From: Lingula anatina
Taxonomy: Eukaryota > Brachiopoda > Lingulata > Lingulida > Lingulidae
Reading direction: 5' to 3'
DNA length: 64,000 bases
Assembly: GCF_001039355.2 (NCBI RefSeq)
Contig: NW_019776157.1
Coordinates: forward strand, 595,232-659,231
The notes beneath the pieces are model-generated. The model was not told where the DNA came from, did no database searches, and saw only the letters and a list, made by a program, of their open reading frames with translations. Below are positions 15,101 through 24,801 of this stretch, piece by piece. Numbering within the stretch: the stretch's first letter is position 1; each line of letters begins with the position of its first letter. A program made the position numbers and the translations under genes.

Positions 15101-16243
15101 ATTAATTGGCTGTATCAAGCATGGGTGTAGTGATTCTCTTAAACAAAGGCAGGGCATTAAGCCGTCATTCTCTTTTATTCAAAACAGGGCAATAAAGATA
15201 GAAACCTCGAGATAAAACTTATGATGTGGAAAGACCTTGAATCAGTGGAAATTTTTCAAATTTAAAAATAAGTAGGATAACCCACATAGAACTTAATTAT
15301 AATACTTTGTGTGGTTTCAATTTTGTAGACTAAGCTTCAGTTGGATGGCTTAGTTTTACTTGACATTTTCTCTTCTTTCAAAAAACCCTTCCCTTGCTTA
15401 TCAATTTTAGCATGAGTTGTCTTTTTAAACAAACAAAAAAAAATCACATGTCGTCTGCATATTATATCTGTCTTAAACCAGTTTTTCTGCCTGTTTACCT
15501 GAGTGGATGTGATATTTTCTGCCTATCTCCTGACAATATGCCGCTTTGAACAGCCACAACTTGAGTACCTCATGTGCGCTAAACATCTAGATGCTGATGT
15601 TTTTAAGCTTGATTTTCAGCTGTGTGATAGTAAAATGAAACCTGGTATTTGATTTGTATTATGTTTATTTGTTTTTTTTGGTTTGATATTAACCCAGTTT
15701 GAGATTTTACTAGTTGTCCTCTTTGCCATACATTTAATTATTTTCAGTTTCTTTCTTTCTTTTTTTTTTCATTCAGTGTGAAAAACTATATCAAACTGTC
15801 ATTTTTTAGGTAGACTTTTTAATGTACTCCATGTTTCCTGATTTTTATATTACAGTACTAAGAATGATCTGATTGTAAATACAAAAAACTTTCAGTGAAA
15901 GTGTCAAGTTCACGTCAGTGTTTTTTTAAATTGCATCACATATTTGTGTCAAATTGTGTTTCATTCAGTTTCAAGATGTTTCATTTTTGTTTTGGTAAGC
16001 AACAGTCTTATGTCAAAATTGTATTAAAAAATTCTAATTCCACTGATATTCACTCATTTTGGAATTAGCTAGTTGTGCCACTTGTAAACCATATGATTTT
16101 ATGTAATTGTAATGCTGATCTTTTTAAGTTAATTAAAACAGTTTCATAATTGGGGTATCTTTTGGAATATTTCCAGCTCTTCGGAGGAGCAAGGAGATCA
16201 AACCTGCAACACCAGTGAACAACAACAACAACAGCAACAGTAG
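181..16243 (+). CDS. Camta: Calmodulin-binding transcription activator (CAMTA), 5'-truncated by window edge
   Basis: Nuclear transcription factor of the CAMTA family, known to bind DNA through a CG-1 domain and calmodulin through IQ motifs. Exons I can place with AG/GT borders and matching phases: 181-252, 510-645, 1178-1221, 1545-2636, 3059-3185, 3610-3744, 4115-4212, 4860-5047, 5527-5602, 6194-6917, 7448-7528, 7681-7915, 8342-8517, 8832-8980, 9448-9641, 9903-9950 and a probable last exon 16177-16243. Domain order is the family order: CG-1 end, long low-complexity region, TIG, ankyrin repeats, IQ motifs. The first CG-1 exons and the start codon lie upstream of the window. The C-terminal end is the least certain part because the last intron is 6.2 kb and an alternative small exon may lie inside it. 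Confidence 0.95.
671..845. mobile_element. MITE family A, copy 1 (CAGGCCCGTAGCCAG termini)
   Basis: A 175-bp insertion in a CAMTA intron, only 25 bp after the exon 510-645 donor. The left end reads CAGGCCTGTAGCCAG, a one-base variant of the family terminus. The right end is decayed (CCTAGCAACAGGCTTG). AATGT flanks both sides (666-670 and 846-850) as a 5-bp target-site duplication. Internal sequence matches the copies at 22528 and 24634, including GTGGACCTTTT and runs of G and C near the ends. Confidence 0.75.
986..1046. repeat. Short inverted repeat with ATTGTACCACC arms
   Basis: ATTGTACCACC (986-996) is the exact reverse complement of GGTGGTACAAT (1036-1046), giving an 11-bp stem around about 39 bases. 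The centre holds GGTTCGAAT, which looks like a tRNA B-box, but no cloverleaf can be built. It is probably a small foldback or SINE remnant in a CAMTA intron. Confidence 0.5.
1545..2636 (+). CDS. Camta: CAMTA large central exon (linker and likely activation region)
   Basis: A 1092-nt exon (364 codons, phase 0 at both ends) from a tcag acceptor to a gag/gtac donor. It opens [18 protein letters not shown], the same pattern that follows CG-1 in animal CAMTAs, then THECLC and RIISPK, also conserved. The rest is low-complexity: Ser/Thr/Gln/Gly-rich, with an acidic patch around [13 protein letters not shown]. It ends FAPDWAFSE, leading straight into the TIG exon. The region is probably unstructured and regulatory. 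In-frame reading continues into the intron repeat, but the gtac donor and family alignment place the exon end at 2636. Confidence 0.9.
2637..2752. repeat. (TATTA)n pentanucleotide microsatellite
   Basis: About 22 uninterrupted copies of a TTATA-type 5-mer begin within a few bases of the CAMTA donor at 2636/2637. The array lies entirely in the intron. Confidence 0.95.
2942..3085. repeat. Local duplication of an intron-exon junction
   Basis: Bases about 2944-2994 and 3031-3081 are about 85% alike. Both carry AAATGTCATTGTCTT, then CACTT, an AG, then GTAACAC and AGATTCTGGTCAC. The second copy is the working acceptor and start of the TIG exon (from 3059). The first is a decayed relic of the same acceptor and first codons. 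Confidence 0.75.
3059..3744 (+). CDS. Camta: CAMTA TIG/IPT domain exons
   Basis: Two exons, 3059-3185 and 3610-3744, encode an immunoglobulin-like TIG fold. The first reads [20 protein letters not shown] and ends GVLRCFCP. The second has [20 protein letters not shown] followed by VVFEYK. These match the TIG core of CAMTA proteins, used for dimerisation or nonspecific DNA contact. Phases join correctly (one base left at 3185, two taken from 3610). The donor after 3744 is gtcagt. Confidence 0.92.
4115..4212 (+). CDS. Camta: CAMTA linker exon with short coiled coil
   Basis: A 98-nt exon between tcag and gtagtg. It encodes [20 protein letters not shown], then [13 protein letters not shown]. The heptad-like [12 protein letters not shown] matches the LERLEQMERR-like helix that follows TIG in relatives. 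It joins phase 1 from 3744 and ends in phase 0. Confidence 0.9.
4800..4858. repeat. (ATT)n microsatellite next to an acceptor
   Basis: About 18 tandem ATT triplets end directly at the ttatttcag acceptor of exon 4860, so the repeat serves as the T-rich tract before the splice site. Confidence 0.9.
4860..6917 (+). CDS. Camta: CAMTA ankyrin-repeat exons and following region
   Basis: Exons 4860-5047, 5527-5602 and 6194-6917. The first contains [20 protein letters not shown] then LIKWR, a clear ankyrin repeat. The second has [18 protein letters not shown], and the third begins [20 protein letters not shown] and continues [18 protein letters not shown], giving two more repeats. The rest of the 724-nt exon is Ser/Pro/Thr-rich with a basic cluster [16 protein letters not shown] near 6575-6625 that could act as a nuclear localisation signal, just before a serine-rich stretch ([10 protein letters not shown]) like a phosphorylation site. 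Phases are consistent throughout. Confidence 0.92.
5228..5297. repeat. (TTA)n microsatellite
   Basis: Tandem TTA triplets with one ATAA interruption in a CAMTA intron. Confidence 0.9.
6092..6148. repeat. (TC)n-(AC)n compound microsatellite
   Basis: About 17 CT dinucleotides followed by about 10 AC dinucleotides, ending some 45 bases before the acceptor of exon 6194. Confidence 0.9.
7448..8517 (+). CDS. Camta: CAMTA exons between ankyrin repeats and IQ motifs
   Basis: Exons 7448-7528, 7681-7915 and 8342-8517, with phases joining cleanly. The first is acidic ([11 protein letters not shown]). The second has [19 protein letters not shown], matching the conserved helix before the IQ region in CAMTAs, then a serine-rich run ([15 protein letters not shown]). 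The third is proline/serine-rich and ends [10 protein letters not shown], leading into the conserved [11 protein letters not shown] of the next exon. Confidence 0.9.
8832..9950 (+). CDS. Camta: CAMTA IQ-motif exons
   Basis: Exons 8832-8980, 9448-9641 and 9903-9950. Repeated IQ-like motifs are visible: [64 protein letters not shown] and [15 protein letters not shown]. These bind calmodulin in known family members, though the calcium dependence cannot be read from sequence. Donor after 9950 is gtgagt, leaving two bases (GG) of a split codon. Confidence 0.92.
10740..10913. mobile_element. MITE family C, copy 1
   Basis: Terminal inverted repeats GCACATTCAGAACAGC (10740) and the complement of GCTGTTCTGAATGCGC (10898-10913) match at 15 of 16 bases. 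The internal GCCATATTTGAT and GCGGA are shared with the copy at 14055. Confidence 0.7.
11114..11394. mobile_element. MITE family B, copy 1 (divergent)
   Basis: Ends read GATCCCGTAACC... with TATCGTACTA, and the complement of TAGTACGATAGGATCATGGG, forming imperfect inverted repeats. The internal GGGGATTCTCGTTA, CTGGCACGCCCCC, GGGGGCATGCCAGACATTTA and CCCCGAGGAGTTA correspond to family B landmarks. Confidence 0.6.
12585..12750. repeat. Degenerate CTAACACA minisatellite
   Basis: Scattered units such as CATCTAACACAAT, CACCTAACACA and CATCTCACCTAACACA recur every 15-30 bases. They are related to the better array at 17605-17870. Confidence 0.5.
13970..14003 (+). CDS. Camta: Possible 34-nt alternative CAMTA exon
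   Basis: A strong acceptor (ccctgctgctcacag) and donor (AGG/gtgagt) bracket 34 bases. Read in the phase left by exon 9903-9950 it gives [12 protein letters not shown] without a stop. Including it shifts the next exon to a reading that ends after about 13 codons ([13 protein letters not shown]). Skipping it gives the glutamine-rich end. Support is splice-site strength only. Confidence 0.35.
14055..14255. mobile_element. MITE family C, copy 2 (decayed)
   Basis: Begins GCACATTCAGAACA and ends with the complement of a GCATTCACAACC end. Shares GCCATATTTGAT and GCGGACTA with copy 1. Confidence 0.55.
14328..14571. mobile_element. MITE family B, copy 2
   Basis: Inverted ends GGGCTCATTCCCAATGA and, on the other strand, GGGTACATTCCCAATGA match at 15 of 17 bases. 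Internal GGGGACTCACGCTGAATGCA corresponds to other family B copies. Confidence 0.7.
16177..16243 (+). CDS. Camta: Probable last CAMTA coding exon with terminal glutamine run
   Basis: Acceptor ggaatatttccag precedes 16177. Taking the GG left by exon 9903-9950, the join reads [20 protein letters not shown] and ends with a run of seven glutamines and TAG at 16241-16243. Phase agreement over a 6.2-kb intron supports it. The glutamine run is CAA/CAG and continues after the stop as CAACAGTAA-like low-complexity DNA, so the end of this protein is likely variable between individuals. The classic CAMTA C-terminal helix seen in vertebrates was not found. Confidence 0.55.
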
Positions 16244-16860
16244 CAATGTTGTGCGAGTCTGTAAAAGAAGCAGTAACAATGACAACACAACAACAGCAGC
16301 AACAGTAGCAATATTGTGCAAGTGTGTAAAAAAGGTAGTAACAGTGACAACTACCACAACTGTAGGACATTGCATCAGAAGTAACAGTATGCTGAATTGG
16401 TGACGTATAACAGTAACAGTAACATCAGCAATGCACAGTGATGTACAACAGTAACAGTGAAATCACAGTACAGTAACCAGAGGCTGGTGTGAATAGTTAC
16501 AATGCAGCAGCATAAAGCGATGCCAACACATTTGACAGTGACAAATACAACAACAATAATGTTGTTCAGGCTGATGGCAAACAGTAAGAGTATTGTTACA
16601 ACAGCGACAGCTGCAGTAGCAGCATTTTCACACAACACAGTGGTAAACATATGGCAATGTTGCACACAGCTTTGGCAACAGTTGGAGCAATAGTGTTACA
16701 TACATAGAAAATACAGCAATGATAAAAATCATTATCAGTAACAGTACAGCTGCAGCAGCAACAACAAGAACATGGAGTAACAGCAGGAAAACTGTGCAAT
16801 ACTGTCATCAGAACAAAAGCAATCGTACGCACAACTACTCACTGGTAACATGTTTAGAAG
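16204..16860. repeat. Cryptically simple CAR/AAC-rich region in the CAMTA 3' end
   Basis: About 650 bases dominated by imperfect CAACAA, AACAGTAAC and GCAGCAACA units without strict period. It begins in the glutamine codons and extends into the presumed 3' UTR. Long readings in other frames across it are low-complexity shadows. Confidence 0.75.
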
Positions 16861-17604
16861 AAAGAACTGAAATTGTTATTAGGTTGAATGCTGAGCCCTA
16901 TATACAGGGCTCCAGGTAGCAATTGGCTAGAAGAGGAAGGCAGTGCAGCATTTTTGCTTGGGTGTGTTGCAATATTGCAGTCAGAGAATAGTTGGATTGA
17001 TGCCATGTGCCATAGGGATGTGTTCAGTTATTCAAAGATCCTGATGTCCTATTTTTTCTTGTAATTTACTTTGATGTGCAGCTATATTATTGAAGTAGAT
17101 GAATTGCTGGAAAATTTTACCAGTTTGTGGAACTTCGTTGTGTTGTAATGTGAAAAGATGCTGCAAAGTGGCGCACACATTGTGCCGAATTTGAAACAAA
17201 TGCGTTTGAAATTGTCAAACTATCTCTAGGTAAGAACTGGTCACTCAGTGTTTAAATATACCATTTACATTTTTTTCACAGTTTTTTATGCGTGTTTATA
17301 TTACTTGTAAGTAACCAAGAGAAAGCCTTTGTATGTTTCAGCAAGGGAAAAATAGACTGAAGGTTTCTGTTAGGTAGTTATTAGTGTTGGACATTTTGAA
17401 TGGTATGAAGAGTAAGATTTTGTGGTATGGCTTTAGTAAGCAAGACTGTGATGTACTTGTTAGGAAGGAGACGTTGTGATTTAGGTGTAATTTAGACCTG
17501 AGCCCACCTTGTATGTGTTCTTTGTTCTCAGTGCTCAAATTTTCTTCGGTCTTTGTATTTTACACTTTCACTTGTATGATAGTTTCACACAATTCTTCTG
17601 TGTT

Positions 17605-17870
17605 ATATATTGTTTCACCTAACACACTGTCACACCTAACACACTGTCCCAACTACCACACTGTTACATCTTATACACTGTCACATCTAACACACTGCCA
17701 CACCAATCACACTTAACACACTGTCACACCAATCACACTTAACACACTGTCACACCAATCACACTTAACACACTGTCACACCTAACACAATACCAGCTGT
17801 ATAACACAGAACACACTGTCACATTATTATATTGTCACACCTAACACACTGTCATGTCTACAACAGTGTT
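17605..17870. repeat. CACACTGTCACACCTAA minisatellite array
   Basis: Repeats of a 17-25-bp unit built on AACACACTGTCACA, e.g. CACCTAACACACTGTCACAC and three near-exact CACCAATCACACTTAACA units at 17700-17770. Confidence 0.85.
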
Positions 17871-18689
17871 ATATCTACCAGAAGCCTGACACAGGTAATG
17901 ACATAACACTTGATAATGGTAAAAGAGACAGTCATCGATTAACATTGCCTTTTTATTTGGATGAAAAAAATGTTAAATTTGTAAGAAAATATACTTCAGA
18001 GGTGAAAAAATGCCCTCTTTTTCCAGACAATTTTTTAAATGGAAATGGTGATTAAAATAAGACCTTTTCAGTTACTAATTTGAGATTTTGAGGGTTTTCT
18101 GTTATATGAAACAGATCCCAAAAGGTGGTGCCCAGTTACTACTTGAGCTCTGTCACGTACAGAGGACTTTTGCCTTTGCTCATGTATCAAAACACCATAC
18201 AACAGTACACAACTCTTTGTTTACTACCAACATGGATTCCTCACATCCCATGATTCAAAACTCCCACCAGAGGGACACCACAATGCCCTATGTCACTTTA
18301 AACACAATCAAGACAATACCAATTCTATAATTCATAACAAGCTCTTTTCTACCTCATATCAGCTTCTCACTGATAAATGTCTCAAAGCCTTGGATAAATT
18401 TCCATGTTTTCTCTGGGTTAAGAACAGCACAAAACATCAGCACAAACAGCCACTGTAATATTTTTTCCCTTTTTAAAGAAGTTTGTGACTTTGATAGAAA
18501 GACTTAAGGGCTTCACAAAGCTAACACAGGGGATGAAAAGTCCAATATTGTTTACTGCCATTTTGTCTATAAAGTTAAAATCATAATTTTTTAAATATTT
18601 CAGATAAGTAGTTGTTTTCCATCTCTGTGTTGTGGCTTTTGCAGCTGGCTGCTATTACATGTAAAGAGCATGTTTTAGATGTTGTCTTG

Positions 18690-18870
18690 TGGTAGGTGTG
18701 ACTGTTTGATTGTGCTAGACGTGACAGAAAAAATGTGCTAGATGTGACAGTTTGAATGTGTTAGGTGTGCAGTATGAATGTTCAATATGACAGTAATTGT
18801 GTAGGATGGGGTGTGAATTGCTGTAGATGAGTCATTGTGTTGAATATTAGAGGTGACATTGTGTTAGTTG
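18690..18870. repeat. Minisatellite of the same family, opposite orientation
   Basis: Units such as GTGTGACTGTTTGATTGTGC, GTGCTAGATGTGACAG and GTGTTAGGTGTG are the complement of the CTAACACACTGTCACA motif. Confidence 0.65.
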
Positions 18871-19775
18871 AGATGCGCATTTGGCCTTTGGATACTTAAG
18901 GTAGATTATGTATTTTAAAAAAAGCCACCCCTCAATTTTCCAAACACATTCGATTTTTTTTCATACAATTTCATATGTAATACATTATTGCCCATTTTTA
19001 ATTCTCTAATGTCACCATATGTCACATCTTATGCTCAGTCACATCTAACTCACTGTCACATCTAAAACACTTTCTAAAATAACACTTTTTCTCCATGTTT
19101 ATCACACATAGTGGCTGCATATTGTGCTGTTTTTTCATCAGAATGAAGGCATTACTTTTTCCCTTTTTTTTCTTATAGTCATGGCTGTTTAGATGTTATC
19201 TAGTTCGTATATTATTCATATCCTCACACTGAATTGTAACTTGCACTGATGTTTTTAAAAGTTTGGAGGTGGTCAGGGAAAGGTCAAAGATCAAAGATTA
19301 AAAAAGTTATAAATGAGAAATAGTTAATGTTTAAAGGTTTATGTTTTGTAATTCAATTTTCTCAAGGGTTTTAGATATGGCATACCTTGCTGATATGGGA
19401 AAAAGTTAATTCTTTTATGTTTTCATTTATTTATTACTATGAAAGTTAATTTCTAAACTTGAGTAGTTAACGCTAACATTAGGCAGCAGTTTTCAACAAA
19501 GATGTGTCTAGGAATTCAATGAATGTAGTGCTGATTTTTATCTCGGTAACTTTGATTCACTTCTTCAGAAACCTCAGTAACATAAGTAAAGATCTCATTT
19601 TTTGGATGCTGATGTGACATCGGCAGCCATTACAGCCAAATATGACTGGGGTCTTAGGAGGATAAGAATTATAATGTCAGTGTCTTATTCCATTGTATTA
19701 AAACTGATTAACAGTCAGACATTGTAAAATTTTGTTCTGAGTGTTTTGGCCAATACTCATAGCTTTGACCACTAC

Positions 19776-19999
19776 GGGTGCTTTCCCAGAGATTTAGATC
19801 GATCTAAAGATTAAGATTTAGATCGACCTAACTCCCTGGGGGTTCACGCTAAATTGCAGTCAGCCAAGCGGGCACCATAGTTAATTACCCCCTTACAGCT
19901 TTTAGTAGGCGGGACAGACGCTTAAGCCGGCCAAGCTGACAGTAATCTAGTGAGACTCTCCACAGGGATAGATCGATCTAAAAATCTATGGAAATGGGG
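19776..19999. mobile_element. MITE family B, copy 3
   Basis: Left end GGGTGCTTTCCCAGAGATTT with TAGATCGATCTA. The right end carries TAGATCGATCTA and TCTATGGAAATGGGG. Internal marks are CTCCCTGGGGGTTCACGCT, AGGCGGGACAGACGCTTAAG and CTAGTGAGACTC. Confidence 0.8.
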
Positions 20000-22469
20000 T
20001 GTATGGCATAGGATGTCATTAAAAATGTGTGATNCATCATAAATATATATATGACATCAAAATGATGATGTCTTGTACAGAATTATCAACATTAAATATC
20101 ATAGTTACAATTTTCCAACAGAATCTGTTTTAATACTTTGAAATGTCACCATACCGACAATTAAGTATTCATAATGTGAAGGCATATTAAATGCTTAATT
20201 TTTTCACCTGAATTATAGATGTAAGTTAACCTTCAGCAAATTCGTTGTTTCACTGTATAAACATCTTTGAATTATTTAAGTTAAGCTTGGATTGTTTAAT
20301 GTTACATTTTGGTCCTTTTTTATGATTAGTTAAATTCTGTGGTAACATAAATTATTATTTAGATATAGTTATCTTGCTATGTTATACATTTTGTATATTT
20401 TGTTTTGTTTGTCTTCATAGCTCTCATATAGAAGCTTCATATATTCTGTTAAAGCTACTTATTTATTGAAAACAAGTTATTTGTTAGCTTCTTTTTTTCT
20501 ATTTACACCTTGTACATCTTACATGTCTTAAGTTATATTTGGGAAATATTTATTAAGAGGCAGTGCTTAGTATTTAACTTTTTATTGTACACTTTTGTAA
20601 AGAAATTGGCTTAAGGCTGTGTGCTTTTGATTTAGATGTGATATTTGTACGGTAGTAACTTGATAAAAAATATATCTGAAGATCTAATGCTTATTTGCCC
20701 AAATGCTAGTCAGATTCTGTTACAACCCAGAATGCCTGATCCCACCCACCCACCCGACACAGGGGTCTACTTTAGGGAAACTTTGGCTCCCCTAATTACA
20801 CATGTGATAATGTAGCAGAAATGGAGGACTTATAAACAGATGAGGCATTTACTAAGTTGATACTAACTGCGGATCTTTTAGCACTAACACACGTATTAAT
20901 GACAAAAGCCACAAATTGACCAAGACACTGTACAATTATTTAGCATCAACAAAGTGATACCTAGCACTAACATTCATCCGCTCTGGTAGTGTTGGTTAAT
21001 TTGTGAGTTATGTGGTTAATATGGGTGTAAGTGCTAAAAGATCTGCGGGTAGTGTTAGTAAATGCCTAATCCGTTTATAAGGCCCGAGTATGATGCATGC
21101 AGAATGTAGTGGGAGGTTTTTAAGTAGTTGTTCAAGATGTAGGTTAGCTTGGTGTTTATATTACTGAATTTTGTTTTTGTCCACTTTGGCAAGCATTTAG
21201 TAGAAAGATACTCTGTGGTGTTTAATCAAACACCCATCTTTTTTTTTCACTTTCCAAGTCAAAAAATGTTTTTGCTGCACCTGCCAAACTTTCAAGTTGA
21301 TGGTGTATTTGTACTAATATTTAAAGATATATCTAAGGTAATGTGTTATCAGGCAGTTAAAGTAGGTTAAGCTTTTATGGTTAGCGACAAAGTAGTTTAA
21401 ATATGTTGAATTTATAAACCAATTTCAGTGAAAGGCATTTCATTAGCAGACATGTTAAATATTGTGCTACTGTGATACATTGTTCCTTTTACTAGTATAT
21501 ATCTATTTTCTCATGTTTGTATATCAAAGACATTAGCTAATCTCTGCAGTCTATGGGTATTCATTCTGCCATAGGATTGTGTTGAAAATCTCACCCAGTT
21601 TCTCATCTAATGCAATGGCCTGTTTTACTGTACATCATTTTCCATTATTTCCCGCCCAGTTATGGCCTTTATTCCATGGTGACCCAGTTAATGGTCTGTT
21701 CATTTCATCCATAACTTTGACATGTTTATAAAAAAATGACTTTACTGTTGTTATATTGTCATTAAAGCTGTGACCTCATTGGATTTAATTCTACTTTTTC
21801 AATGAAAGCTTATATCTGATTCTTTTAATATCTATTTATAACTTGAGTCACAAAACATGTTTGTTCATTGTCAGATATTTTTACTTTTTTCATTGAAATA
21901 ATTGCACATTAGGCAGTAACTGGAGCAGTGCTGTTGTGTTTTTCTTTCTTTTTCAATTACACCGGCAATATTCTATCCCCCTTCAACTATTTGTGACCTA
22001 ATTTTAATGTTCTCTAATCTACAATGACCTAGTTTTGTTCTATATATATATCTAGCAGCATTTCCTGTCATCTTATCCCTTTCTATTCCAGGAATACTGT
22101 ACATTTGTTAGTTTTTTATCGTGTTGTATTCCAGCTAGCTATTTCTTGTTGACAACCTTTCTCTTGTCCAGTTTATTAAATGTTTCTTACGGCCTTGTTA
22201 GTAATTCAAATGAAGATATTTACTGTTCTGTCTTTAAACTTTGAATGCATTCAGTGATGTTAAAATTGATTTGGTGAAAGATGATGTTGTAAAAAACTAC
22301 ATTTGTATTTATCAACTTTATGAGTCATATGGAACGATCACCGTTTTTAAATTGTTATATGTTATTAATACTGATCACTGTCTTTAAAATTGTTACATAT
22401 TATTACTACTTAAACAATTTCCATTTCATCGTGTGTTTGTATCAAGTTTTGATGTTTCCACCCTGGTGA

Positions 22470-22475
22470 AATAAA
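22470..22475 (+). promoter_or_regulatory. Candidate poly(A) signal AATAAA
   Basis: AATAAA in CTGGTGAAATAAAAATC, the last good signal before repeat-rich DNA downstream of CAMTA. Assignment to CAMTA is a guess. Confidence 0.35.
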
Positions 22476-22527
22476 AATCTTTAAAGGGAGCGATGGTCTA
22501 TGTTATTTTGTATTTATGGTACACATA

Positions 22528-22693
22528 CAGGCCCGTAGCCAGGGAGGTTCGGGGGGTTAGAAAGAACCACCCTTTTTGTCAGGAAAAGATCCATTCTGGG
22601 TAAAATTTGATCTGGGTACAGAAAGGTTTCACTGTAAAAGGTCTACTTTTCTGGAAAAAGAACCCCCTGTTTAAATTGCTGGCCACGGGCCTG
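22528..22693. mobile_element. MITE family A, copy 2
   Basis: 166 bp starting CAGGCCCGTAGCCAG and ending GCTGGCCACGGGCCTG. ACATA occurs on both sides (22523-22527 and 22694-22698), a 5-bp target-site duplication. Confidence 0.85.
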
Positions 22694-22699
22694 ACATAA

Positions 22700-24250
22700 A
22701 AGAGCGTCATTCAATGTCTCATGCCAGTAGTAATGACGTAGACTTATCCACACCCTGCATTTTCTTCGTCACCAGTGGCATAGTACTTAGATTTTTTTAA
22801 CTAGTTCCACCCACTTCACGCCGTCTATTGTCTGTTGAAGGCCGGACAATAGGAGCACCCAAATTGACCCCTGTCTACTCTTTTGTGACTGCTAAGCAAA
22901 CAAGACAGCCCTTTCAAAAACGCCAATGTCAAATTAGCCTTATTAGCCTTTTGGTTAGAAGTGGTATATATTACACCGAAAGGACAAAGAGCTGAGATTT
23001 TTACAGACGACTTATAAAAATTGGCACATTACCGGTAAGTGTGGTTAGCAGTCTTCAAAATTTATTATTTTAGACTTTTTAAAACAAAATCTATAAACAT
23101 TTTTACACTCGCAAGGAAATGGTTTGAAACACATCACAGACTGACCTGTCAGAAGTCACATAGACAGGCAATAGCATTTTTTATTTAAGATTGTGTGCCA
23201 AAACTGAGAAAGTTTGAGTCTGCTCAAGGTCAGCCCAAGGCCATCCAAAGCCACCTCAAGACAGCATCTATACTTCTTACATGATATTAATAAGTGTTGT
23301 TGGCGATATTATTATGCATAGACTACTACAAAGAACATCACAGCAGGAATTCTATTAAAAAAACATTTATTAGAGTAGTTATTACACTGTATATGAAGGC
23401 ACGCATGTGTGTCATTTAATGGTTTCATTAAAAATACATAACAAGCCAGGCTTATAGCTGTGTGCATTCGCTGTAACACGCAAATTACTGCTACCAGTTT
23501 CTTACATAACTCAAATATATTCCAACTAAGAACCCAAATTAATTCGTTGGTCAGCAGAAATGGGCTTTAAAACAGCACCTTAAATTGTCTGGTCGTAAAC
23601 TTGACTTGCAGCAGGTACTTATTCGTCCTTTCGGAGCTCGTAACAGAACAAAAATGGAACGGAAGGAAACGATGGAACTGAACCCCATAATATTTCTTTA
23701 AGGGACCATTCCCAGAGATATTTGGATCATTCTTTCTTCTTGGGGAGTCTCACTAAATGGCTATCAACTTATCTGACTCAAATGTCTGTCACGCCTATTA
23801 AAGCTGTTATCGGGCAATTATCTTTACTCCCTAGCTTATTCGGTAGGTGTGACAGATATTCAAGCTGGTTGAGCTGATTGCAATTCAGTGAGACTCCCCA
23901 GGGAGTTAGACCGATCCAGGTGGATCGATCTAGGCATAGGAACCCAGTCTATGTGAAGGCATTTGGGTTTAGTGGCAATTATTTGACATTTCTACTCGCT
24001 TAATTTGCATCTGTAAGGTTTGGTACGCTATGATGGCATTTAAGGGTCTATTCCCACAACTTTAGATCGATCTATCACCGCGGGGAGTCTCACCAGACTA
24101 CCGTCAGATAATCCCCCTTAAGTGTCCGTCCCCGCCCACTACAAGCCGTAAGGGGCAATTAACTTTCGTGTCCGCCTGGCTGACAGCTATTCAGCGCGAA
24201 CCCCCAGGGAGTTAGGTCGATCCAAAGTAGGTCGATCTAATCTATGGAAA
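22700..24250. other. Intergenic DNA with two family B MITEs
   Basis: No coding exon recognised. Unique A/T-rich sequence surrounds the MITEs at 23702-23945 and 24044-24251. The stretch ends at the N at 24252. Confidence 0.6.
23702..23945. mobile_element. MITE family B, copy 4
   Basis: Left end GGGACCATTCCCAGAGATAT. The right end has GTGGATCGATCTAGGC and GGAACCC. Internal GGGGAGTCTCACTAAATGGC and CAGTGAGACTCCCCAGGGAG form an inner inverted repeat typical of the family. Confidence 0.75.
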
Positions 24251-24251
24251 T
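24044..24251. mobile_element. MITE family B, copy 5, cut by a contig join
   Basis: Left end GGGTCTATTCCCACAACTTT with AGATCGATCTA. The right part has AGGTCGATCTAATCTATGGA and stops at the N at 24252 before the terminal bases. Confidence 0.75.
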
Positions 24252-24633
24252 NCACCATAAAGAATGGGCCCAGCCAGGGCGTAATAAACATGGGGTCTGG
24301 GCTTTTTATGCATGGGACTACATTTGGTCCGGGCCTTTGACATATATATATATCTGCTTCAGAGGTATGAAGGTCAGTAGTGTCAAATAGTTTGAAGTCA
24401 TCATTTTGAGGGGCCTGGATACTGGCGTAACGTGACTTGCGTATGCCACATAACCCTCGCTGACCCAGAGTCTATCTACATGTATAACTTACATTTACAC
24501 ACCGTGAAGATGTACTTGGTCAAACAGAAAAGAGTCCGACTAGACTAGTGGCTGTGTATTTTATGTTTATTCCACACGCAAGTACTGGAAGAAAACATTA
24601 ATAGAATTGGTAAGAAGATAATAATATTACGTA

Positions 24634-24801
24634 CAGGCCCGTAGCCAGCAATTTCAAAAGGGGGGTTCTTTTTCCGAAAAAGTGGACCTTTTCCAATACA
24701 AACTTTATCTACCTAGATCAAATTTTACCCAGAGTGGACCTTTTCCCAACAAAAGGGGCGGTTCTTTCGAACCCCCCGAACCCCCCCTGGCTACGGGCCT
24801 G
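24634..24801. mobile_element. MITE family A, copy 3, with empty site in unit 2
   Basis: 168 bp with perfect 15-bp inverted ends CAGGCCCGTAGCCAG. ACGTA flanks both sides (24629-24633, 24802-24806). The matching place in unit 2 near 32670 has one ACGTA and no element. Confidence 0.92.

Larger units (their letters stand above)
16870..22500 (+). other. Presumed CAMTA 3' UTR and intergenic DNA
   Basis: No gene-like exon is visible. Contains minisatellite stretches (17605-17870, 18690-18860), a family B MITE (19776-19999), an isolated N at 20034 and A/T-rich unique sequence. AATAAA at 22470-22475 is the best poly(A) signal and could end a very long 3' UTR. Confidence 0.5.

Noticed and set aside
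16065-16832. Several open frames of 60-100 codons on both strands
   Set aside because: All lie in CAA/CAG-type low-complexity DNA and read as Val/Cys/Thr or Asn/Ser runs.
17605-17870. CRISPR-like array
   Set aside because: Units are imperfect, spacing is irregular and the genome is animal; this is a minisatellite.
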